In this document: piece by piece, positions 58,245 through 64,000 of the stretch | Layout: the number at the start of each line of letters is the position of its first letter | Numbering within the stretch: the first letter of the stretch is position 1 | Source of the DNA: Pararhodobacter zhoushanensis | Lineage (GTDB): Bacteria; Pseudomonadota; Alphaproteobacteria; Rhodobacterales; Rhodobacteraceae | DNA: 64,000 bases | Assembly: GCF_025949695.1 (NCBI RefSeq) | Contig: NZ_JAPDFL010000001.1 | Coordinates: 3,413,501 to 3,477,500 of the forward strand | Direction of reading: 5' to 3' | Notes under the pieces: generated by a model | What the model was told of the DNA's origin: nothing | Seen by the model: the letters and a program-made list of their open reading frames with translations, nothing else | The model's database searches: none | Program-made: the position numbers and the translations under genes

Positions 58245-58271
58245 GCACAGCATCAGACACGGACCGGACAC

Positions 58272-58459
58272 AGGGGGCTTTCAGCCCCCTCTTCGCTTTC
58301 AGCGAATTCACCCCCCTGAGGATATTTGAAGAGCAAAGAAAGCGCGGTTAACCAAACGTTAACGCCCCTCTTTGCTCTCTAAATATCCCGGGGGGCGGGC
58401 CGGAACGGCCCGATGGGGGGCAGCGCCCCCCGCGCGGCGCGAGCCCCCTCGATGGGGGC
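58272..58459. repeat. Modular hairpin repeat, copy 5 (convergent purS/lipoprotein junction)
   Basis: Stems in order: AGGGGGC/GCCCCCT (58272-58278/58284-58290, loop TTTCA); TTCGCT/AGCGAA (58292-58297/58301-58306); central hairpin 58320-58388 with GGATATTT/AAATATCC and AGAGCAAAGA/TCTTTGCTCT, and two GTTAAC boxes (58347-58352, 58358-58363); GGGCCG/CGGCCC (58397-58402/58406-58411, loop GAA); GGGGGGC/GCCCCCC (58415-58421/58425-58431, loop AGC); GCCCCC/GGGGGC (58443-58448/58454-58459). Same subtype as copy 2. Between convergent stops 58244 and 58476. Confidence 0.88.
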
Positions 58460-58475
58460 GAGCGCCACCGCCTGC

Positions 58476-58838
58476 TTACAGCGTCATGATCCGCGCCGAG
58501 GCCGTGTCATAGGCATAGCTGCAGCGCACCTGCAGGCTCCGCCCGCTCCGGTCGACGTTCAGCATCACGTCGCGCGACACGGCCATGCCATCGGCACCCG
58601 TCACCTCCTGCGTGCCGACGACCCCCTGCACGTTGAAACCCGCGTTGCTACCGGCAGCCATACAGGCCTGTTCGGCATTGCTCGGCGTCGGGGCCATGGC
58701 CGTGGGCCCTGCGCTGATCGGCTCGGACATCCCGCCGCCGCCCATGTTGGGCATGCGCCCGCGCATGTCAGGCATTTCGCCGCAGCCTGCCAGCGTCAAC
58801 CCGGCCAGAACCGCGCCTGTCATGATGATCTTGGTCAT
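58476..58838 (-). CDS. Small lipoprotein, hypothetical
   Basis: 120 residues from the ATG at 58838 (AGGGATA upstream). The signal peptide ends in a lipobox: MTKIIMTGAVLAGLTLAGCGE, Cys near residue 19. A Met/Gly/Pro-rich linker (MPDMRGRMPNMGGGGM) is followed by a small domain: AEQACMAAGSNAGFNVQGVVG, RDVMLNVDRSGRSLQVRCSY, where conserved Cys pairs may bond. Likely anchored in the inner or outer membrane. Function unknown; similar domains occur in Rhodobacterales lipoproteins. Confidence 0.8.
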   Translation of the reverse strand: MTKIIMTGAVLAGLTLAGCGEMPDMRGRMPNMGGGGMSEPISAGPTAMAPTPSNAEQACMAAGSNAGFNVQGVVGTQEVTGADGMAVSRDVMLNVDRSGRSLQVRCSYAYDTASARIMTL

Positions 58839-58912
58839 TATCCCTGCTCTCCAGCGTTTTTGATCTAACGCGCGAGACAGCTGCCGGTTCCCCGGCGCTT
58901 CTGCCCGCCGAC

Positions 58913-60562
58913 TCACGCGCCGATAAGCGCCCGCGCCGCGCCGCGCGCTGCATCGGTGATGGTATCACCCGAGAGCATACGGGCAATCTCATCCACGCGT
59001 TGATCGGCGGAAAGCGGCATCACATCGCTGAGGGTCTGGCCATCCTTCACGCGCTTTTCAACGCGCCAGTGGTGTGCACCCAACGCCGCGACCTGCGGCG
59101 AGTGGGTCACGACGAGCACCTGCGCCCCCTCGGCCAGCGCCCGCAAACGCCGACCGACGGCATCGGCCGTGGCACCACCCACACCCCGGTCGATCTCGTC
59201 GAAGATCATCGTCACGCCGGTGACACCCCGGCTCAGGCAGACCTTCAGCGCCAGCAGGAACCGCGACAATTCACCGCCCGAGGCGATCTTGTTCAGCGCC
59301 CCCGCCGGCGCCCCCGGATTGGTCGCAACCTCGAAGCTGACCGCATCGGCCCCCTCGGGCCCCGGTTCAGCCGGGGTCAGCACGGTCTGGAACACCGCGC
59401 GCTCCATCTTCAGCGGCGCCAGCTCGGCCGCCATCGCCGTATCCAGCGCCTTGGCCGCCCCGCGTCGCAGCGCGCTCAGCGCGTCGCAGGCCGCGTCATA
59501 GCGCGCCCGTGCCGCTGCCTCGGCCTGCGCCAGCTTGGCCACGCCGTTGTCGCCCGCATCCAGCGCTTCCAGCCGCTCGCGCAGCCCGTCGGCGTGGGCG
59601 CCCAGATCATCGGCCTGCACCCCATGTTTGCGGGCCAGCGCGCGCAGCGCGAAAAGACGCTCTTCGACGCGCTCCAACTCACCGGGATCGGTGTCCAGCG
59701 CGCCCAGACAGGCCTCGACCCCTGCCGTCGCCTCTGACAACTCGCCCATCGCGCGCCCCAAGGCTTCGATCGCCGCGTCCAGACGCCCTTCGACGCCGTC
59801 CGCCGCATCCTCGAGCCAGCGCAGGGCGTCCAGCGTCAGGCGCTCGACCCCATCCTCGCCCAAGGCGGCGCGGGCACGGTGGATGTCGCCAGTCAGCCGT
59901 ACGGCGGCCTGCATCAGGCGGCGGCGGCTGTCGAGCACCGCCTCTTCGCCCGGCTGCGGGTCCAGCTGGTCCAGTTCCTTGACCGCGTGACGCAGAAAAT
60001 CTTCCTCGGCGCGCAGCGTGTCCAGCCGCGCCGCTGCGCCCTCACGGGCGCGCCGCGCCTCGGCCAGCGCGCGCCAGTGGCCGCGCACCTCGGCCAGCAG
60101 GCTTTCCGCCCCGGCATAGGCATCCAGCAACTGGCGGTGGCCACGCGGGTTCAAGAGCCCACGGTCATCGTGCTGACCATGCAGTTCCACCAGCGTTTCC
60201 GACAGCAGCCGCAACACCTCGCCCGAGGCGCGGCGGTCGTTGATCCACGCCGTCTTGCGCCCCTCGGCGGTGTTCACCCGGCGCAGGATCAGCTCGTCTT
60301 CAAAGGGAATTCCGGCCTCGGCCAATACCGCGCGGCCGGGGTGATCCTCGGCCAGTTCGAAAACCGCCTCGACCTCTCCCTGCGCCGCCCCCTGACGGAC
60401 CAGTTCCGCCCTGCCCCGCCAGCCCAGCACAAAGCCCAGACTGTCGAGCAGGATCGACTTGCCCGCCCCGGTCTCGCCGGTCAACACGTTGAGGCCCGGA
60501 TGAAACTCCAGGTCCAGCCGCTCGATCAGCAGCATGTCGCGGATCGCAAGGCTACGCAGCAT
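58913..60562 (-). CDS. recN: DNA repair protein RecN
   Basis: 549 residues. SMC-like: Walker A GLNVLTGETGAGKSILLDSLG, long helical middle (~150-370), signature ASGGELSRFLLALKVCLS, Walker B GVTMIFDEIDRGVGGATADAVG. It acts in double-strand break repair and is normally SOS-controlled. It follows bamD by 18 bases. Confidence 0.97.
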   Translation of the reverse strand: MLRSLAIRDMLLIERLDLEFHPGLNVLTGETGAGKSILLDSLGFVLGWRGRAELVRQGAAQGEVEAVFELAEDHPGRAVLAEAGIPFEDELILRRVNTAEGRKTAWINDRRASGEVLRLLSETLVELHGQHDDRGLLNPRGHRQLLDAYAGAESLLAEVRGHWRALAEARRAREGAAARLDTLRAEEDFLRHAVKELDQLDPQPGEEAVLDSRRRLMQAAVRLTGDIHRARAALGEDGVERLTLDALRWLEDAADGVEGRLDAAIEALGRAMGELSEATAGVEACLGALDTDPGELERVEERLFALRALARKHGVQADDLGAHADGLRERLEALDAGDNGVAKLAQAEAAARARYDAACDALSALRRGAAKALDTAMAAELAPLKMERAVFQTVLTPAEPGPEGADAVSFEVATNPGAPAGALNKIASGGELSRFLLALKVCLSRGVTGVTMIFDEIDRGVGGATADAVGRRLRALAEGAQVLVVTHSPQVAALGAHHWRVEKRVKDGQTLSDVMPLSADQRVDEIARMLSGDTITDAARGAARALIGA

Positions 60563-60580
60563 GGAGGCTATCCTATCGGA

Positions 60581-61426
60581 TCAGATCCACTCGCCGCGCA
60601 CTGTCCGGCGATAGATCTCGCTCAGCCAGCTCTCGCCCGAGGCTTCATCGGTCAGACCTGCGCTCGACAGCAGACGGAAGCTGTCCTCGTAGAACGGGTT
60701 CGAACGGAAGTTGTGGCCCAGAATGGCCCCCGCCGTTTGCGCTTCACCGCGCAGACCCAGCGCGAGATACGCCTCGACCAGACGGTGCAGGGCTTCGGGG
60801 GTCTGGCTGGTGGTCTGGTAATCCTCGACCACCACGCGGAAGCGATTGATCGCCGACTGATAGTTGCCGCGCGCCAGATAATAGCGCCCGATCTCCATCT
60901 CTTTGGCGGCCAGACGGTCAAAGGCCAGATCGAATTTCAGAACCGCCGAGCGGGCGTATTCGGTGTTGGGGTATTGCTCGATCACGTAGCGCAGCTGGGT
61001 CAGCGCCTGGAAGGTCAGGCCCTGATCGCGGCCGACATCCTCAATCTGATCGTAATAGGTCAGGGCGACGATATAGGCAGCCCAGGCGGCATCGGGATCG
61101 CCGGGGTACTGATCGAGGAAACGCTGCGCGGTGGCGCGCGCTTCTTCATATTGCTGGTCACGGTGCAGCGCATAGGCCTGCATCACGATCGAGCGGCGCG
61201 CCCAGTCGGTATAGGGATAAAGGCGCTCGACCTCGCGGAAATAGCGCAGCGATGCATCGGTGCGTGCGTTGTTTTCCAACACGTATTCACCGCGGGCAAA
61301 AATCTCTTCTGCGGTGAAGGCGTCCAGCGGCTCATCCGTGCCGACGTTATTGGAGCATGCCGACAGCGCCAGAACCAGCGCCCCCGTCACCGCCAGCGAA
61401 GCGTATTTGCGCCCGGTGCCGCCCAT
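60581..61426 (-). CDS. bamD: Outer membrane assembly lipoprotein BamD
   Basis: 281 residues from the ATG at 61426, which has GAGGG upstream; an ATG 12 bases earlier is possible. Lipobox ALVLALSACSNN (Cys ~24). TPR-like repeats follow: YTDWARRSIVMQAYALHRDQQYEEARATAQRFLDQYP, LTQLRYVIEQYPNTEYARSA. It is part of the BAM complex. Order lpxC-bamD-recN is usual in this order of bacteria. Confidence 0.95.
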   Translation of the reverse strand: MGGTGRKYASLAVTGALVLALSACSNNVGTDEPLDAFTAEEIFARGEYVLENNARTDASLRYFREVERLYPYTDWARRSIVMQAYALHRDQQYEEARATAQRFLDQYPGDPDAAWAAYIVALTYYDQIEDVGRDQGLTFQALTQLRYVIEQYPNTEYARSAVLKFDLAFDRLAAKEMEIGRYYLARGNYQSAINRFRVVVEDYQTTSQTPEALHRLVEAYLALGLRGEAQTAGAILGHNFRSNPFYEDSFRLLSSAGLTDEASGESWLSEIYRRTVRGEWI

Positions 61427-61607
61427 GCCGTCCCTCATCTTTCACTTCAACAATGCGGGCCATGGTCGCGCCATCGCTCCGAATCCCACCCACCCCTCTT
61501 GGGGGCTTCAGGGCGTCTGTTAGCACGTTTGCCAAACGCACGCAAAACGGCAATGCAGGGAAAATCGCGCGGCGTGTCGGGGAGTTGACGGCTGCGCGGA
61601 GCCTTGC

Positions 61608-62534
61608 TCAGGCCGCAGGCAGCAGGTCGGCGGCGCAGACACCGGCACCGGGCATCGAATGCGCCTGTTCGCTGTCCACGGTGACCCATTCCCAGGCCAG
61701 CGGATCAGCCATCAGCGCCCGCACCAGACGGCCCGTGACGGTATGTCCGGCCCGGTGACCGATATAGCGGCCCAGAATCGGCGCACCGGCGACAGCCAGA
61801 TCACCCATCGCATCGAGCATCTTGTGGCGCACCGGCTCGTTGGCGCGGCGCAACCCGCCGGGGCTGAGCACAGCGTCGCCCTCAACCACCACGGCATTCT
61901 CATAGGTGCCACCCAGCGCCAGACCGTTGGCACGCATGAAATCGACATCCGCCTGACGGCAGAAGGTGCGGCAATTGCTCAGCTCACGCACGAACGTGCC
62001 GTTGCGCAGTTCCAGATCGTAAACCTGATGGCCGATGGCCGCATCGGGGAAATCGATCTCGAACGCGATCGACAGCGAATCCGCCGGCTCCAGCCGGGCC
62101 CAGGCGTCGTTCATGCGCACTTCGACAGGCGTGAGCACCCGGATCGCCCGCAGCGGTGCGTTCTGCGTGGTAAAGCCAGCCGCGACAAACGCCGCGACAT
62201 AGGCGCGCGACGACCCGTCAAGGATCGGCACTTCCGGCCCGGTCAGCGTCACCAGCGCATTGTGGATACCGCAGCCTGCAAAAGCCGCCATCAGATGTTC
62301 GATGGTTGCCACAGTCGTGCCATGATCGTTGCCGATCTTGGTGCACAGATTGGCCTCGATCAACGCATCCGGCGTGACCGCCACCCGCCGCGCCGCAACC
62401 GGCAGATCCAGATCGAGGCGCTCGAACACGATGCCATGCCCGGCCGGGGCCGGGTACACCGTCAGCGTCACGGCATCGCCTGAATGCAGGGCGGTGCCGT
62501 CAAAGCGCGTAAGAGTGGACAAAGTGGTCTGCAC
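61608..62534 (-). CDS. lpxC: UDP-3-O-acyl-N-acetylglucosamine deacetylase
   Basis: 308 residues from a GTG at 62534 with GAGGA upstream; reading further upstream gives a non-homologous extension. Zinc and catalytic residues: Glu79-His80 in TTVATIEHLMAAFAGCG, His237 and Asp241 in RHKMLDAMGD, and His264 in GHRAGHT. LpxC commits UDP-GlcNAc derivatives to lipid A, at the inner membrane's cytoplasmic side. Between ftsZ and bamD. Confidence 0.97.
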   Translation of the reverse strand: MQTTLSTLTRFDGTALHSGDAVTLTVYPAPAGHGIVFERLDLDLPVAARRVAVTPDALIEANLCTKIGNDHGTTVATIEHLMAAFAGCGIHNALVTLTGPEVPILDGSSRAYVAAFVAAGFTTQNAPLRAIRVLTPVEVRMNDAWARLEPADSLSIAFEIDFPDAAIGHQVYDLELRNGTFVRELSNCRTFCRQADVDFMRANGLALGGTYENAVVVEGDAVLSPGGLRRANEPVRHKMLDAMGDLAVAGAPILGRYIGHRAGHTVTGRLVRALMADPLAWEWVTVDSEQAHSMPGAGVCAADLLPAA

Positions 62535-62696
62535 GAGGGGTCCTCGGGACGTTAGGCATATCTTCACAGGGTATCTATGGAGCGAGCCTTCAGAGGTAAA
62601 GTCACGCTTTGTAACACGATGTAACAGACCGATCACCGCTGCGCGACATTCCGCGCACGTAAAGTGACCAAGCCTAAATGCCTTGAAAACAAAAGA

Positions 62697-62722
62697 AAAG
62701 AACCGGCTCTCGCCGGTTCTTT
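62697..62722 (-). terminator. ftsZ intrinsic terminator
   Basis: Perfect 11-bp stem AAAGAACCGGC (62697-62707) and GCCGGTTCTTT (62712-62722) with loop TCTC, continuing on the minus strand into TTTTCTTTTG. 40 bases after the ftsZ stop. Very strong terminator; it separates ftsZ from lpxC. Confidence 0.92.
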
Positions 62723-62762
62723 ACGTCTTGGTCATCGGTGCGATGTGATCGCCACCGTGAAC

Positions 62763-64000
62763 TTAATTCGCCTGACGACGCAGGAAAGCCGGGATCTCGA
62801 TCTGATCCTGCGCGCGGTGATGCGGGTCATCATCATAGGCCTGAACGGCAGGCTGCTGGCGCACGGCGCGGGCCGTCTGTTCCCCATGACCACCGTGCGA
62901 GGCCTGCGCGCCGGTCATCCGGTTGATCAGGCCACCGACCAGACTGCGGCGCTGTTCGGGCTGCTGGGCAACCGGCTGCGGCGCGGGCGCCGGGACCGGG
63001 CGACGCTGGGCCGCCTGCTGCTCGGGCTGCTTTTCGACCACACGACGCAGACGGGCCAGAACCTCGGGCGACGGCTCACCGACCGGGCGGCTGGGCCGTG
63101 GCGCGGTGTATTGCGCTTCAGGCTGCTGCTGCACGGGCTGGTGGTGAACCGGCTGATGCTGCTGAACCGGCTGCTGTTGCACCGGGGGCGCCATGCGGGT
63201 CGGCTGCGGAGCCGGGCGCTGCTGGGCGCGCGGCTGTTCGCGCAGGATGTCCTCCAGGAAGAAATCGTCCTGCACCGGTGCCGGCGCGGCAGGCGCTTCA
63301 CGCATCTGCTCGTGACGCGGTTCCTGGCGCTGTTCGTGACGGGGTTCCTCGCGATAGGCGGTCTGCTGACGCGGCTCGGGCTGCGGCTCGTAGCGCGGCT
63401 CATAAGCCTGTTCGTCATACTGCGGCTCATAGGCAGCCTCTTCGTACCGCTCTTCGCGATACTGCGGCTCCTGCGGCGCGTCGAACATCGGCGGTTCATA
63501 GGCGGCGGGCTCTTGCACCGGTGCCGGAGCAGCCGGAGCGGCCTCAACCGTGAGCGGCTCGGCCAGACGACGCCGCGGGACTTCGACGGTCTGCTCGCGC
63601 GCTTCGATGCCGGTCGCGACGACCGAGACACGGATCGCGCCTTCCATCGTTTCGTCCAGCGTCGAGCCAACGATGATGTTGGCCTCGGGATCGACTTTTT
63701 CGCGGATCAGGTTGGCGGCTTCGTCCAGTTCGAACAGGGTCAGATCGTGGCCACCGGTGATGTTGATCAACACCCCCTTGGCGCCATGCAGGCTGATCTC
63801 GTCCAGCAGCGGGTTGGCAATCGCCTTTTCAGCGGCCTGACGCGCGCGGTCTTCACCGGTTGCCTCGCCCGTGCCCATCATGGCTTTGCCCATCTCGTCC
63901 ATCACCGCGCGAACATCGGCGAAGTCGAGGTTGATCATGCCCGGACGGACCATCAGATCGGTCACACCCTTGACGCCCTGATAGAGCACGTCATCAGCCA
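62763..64000 (-). CDS. ftsZ: Cell division protein FtsZ (5' end beyond window)
   Basis: The last ~412 residues of FtsZ; the start lies beyond 64000. The visible core begins [20 protein letters not shown] and includes the C-terminal GTPase subdomain: [48 protein letters not shown] ~240-residue linker rich in Gln, Pro and Glu ([40 protein letters not shown]) leads to the conserved C-terminal peptide [11 protein letters not shown]. Such long linkers are usual in alphaproteobacteria. Followed by its own terminator. Confidence 0.97.
   Translation of the reverse strand, partial: ADDVLYQGVKGVTDLMVRPGMINLDFADVRAVMDEMGKAMMGTGEATGEDRARQAAEKAIANPLLDEISLHGAKGVLINITGGHDLTLFELDEAANLIREKVDPEANIIVGSTLDETMEGAIRVSVVATGIEAREQTVEVPRRRLAEPLTVEAAPAAPAPVQEPAAYEPPMFDAPQEPQYREERYEEAAYEPQYDEQAYEPRYEPQPEPRQQTAYREEPRHEQRQEPRHEQMREAPAAPAPVQDDFFLEDILREQPRAQQRPAPQPTRMAPPVQQQPVQQHQPVHHQPVQQQPEAQYTAPRPSRPVGEPSPEVLARLRRVVEKQPEQQAAQRRPVPAPAPQPVAQQPEQRRSLVGGLINRMTGAQASHGGHGEQTARAVRQQPAVQAYDDDPHHRAQDQIEIPAFLRRQAN

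Noticed and set aside
62535..62762. Small gene between ftsZ and lpxC
   Set aside because: The frame upstream of the lpxC GTG has no homology or site; the stretch holds the ftsZ terminator and probably the lpxC promoter.

Overview
The window is GC-rich and gene-dense DNA from an alphaproteobacterium, almost certainly a member of the Rhodobacterales (Rhodobacteraceae/Paracoccaceae). The evidence is gene order (ftsZ-lpxC-bamD-recN; ATPase zeta inhibitor next to purC-purS), alphaproteobacteria-specific families (TrcR/DUF1013, DUF1476, a DksA with a reduced zinc finger, DUF2793 tail protein) and strong GC bias at third codon positions. It reads as ordinary chromosome, with no insertion sequence, prophage or CRISPR array. 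It contains one complete sensory module (a stressosome), a surface-polysaccharide precursor island and a family of structured intergenic repeats.

Layout. 1-9000: EamA exporter fragment, pheT, trcR, a secreted RNase T2, a 19-repeat MORN protein, a secreted trypsin-like protease, pheS. 9100-17060: MFS transporter, a CcdA plus thioredoxin pair, a flavin monooxygenase, dksA, a MoxR ATPase, an orphan histidine kinase and a frameshifted metallo-hydrolase. 17134-17299: tRNA-Asn with promoter and terminator. 17680-22990 (minus strand): RsbR with a globin-like sensor, RsbS, RsbT, RsbX, two cytoplasmic histidine kinases and a response regulator. 23247-33773: a hypothetical protein, a coiled-coil protein, a fucosyltransferase-like protein and the enzymes for GDP-mannose, GDP-L-fucose and UDP-glucuronate. 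33756-36001: phage/GTA-like tail genes. 36116-42900: transglutaminase/ATP-grasp/alpha-E cluster. 43095-45949: sulfate activation (cysD, cysNC). 46062-51715: LuxR-type regulator, kdsD and the dTDP-L-rhamnose genes rfbCBDA. 51780-53536: amino-sugar kinase plus murQ. 53572-58244: pepF, bmt with a terminator-containing leader, ATPase zeta, purC, purS. 58476-64000: lipoprotein, recN, bamD, lpxC and the 3' part of ftsZ.

How the genes work together. GDP-mannose (manB, manC) feeds gmd and fcl to make GDP-L-fucose. ugd makes UDP-glucuronate, rfbABCD make dTDP-L-rhamnose, and kdsD supplies arabinose-5-phosphate for Kdo. Together these suggest a capsule or LPS built from fucose, glucuronate, rhamnose and Kdo. 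The stressosome module probably passes a heme/gas or redox signal to a two-component output rather than to a sigma factor.

Two window-wide observations matter. First, five copies of a modular multi-hairpin element (near 336, 4709, 11521, 14537 and 58272) lie beside gene 3' ends, four of them between convergent genes. Their long central stems keep pairing although the sequence differs, and copy 3 has mismatched arms. Second, five genes (16151, 34082, 39452, 46062, 48849) are frameshifted, mostly at G/C runs. I see about two dozen G/C runs of exactly six and none longer, although A or T runs of 7-8 occur. This points to sequence-assembly indels rather than real pseudogenes.
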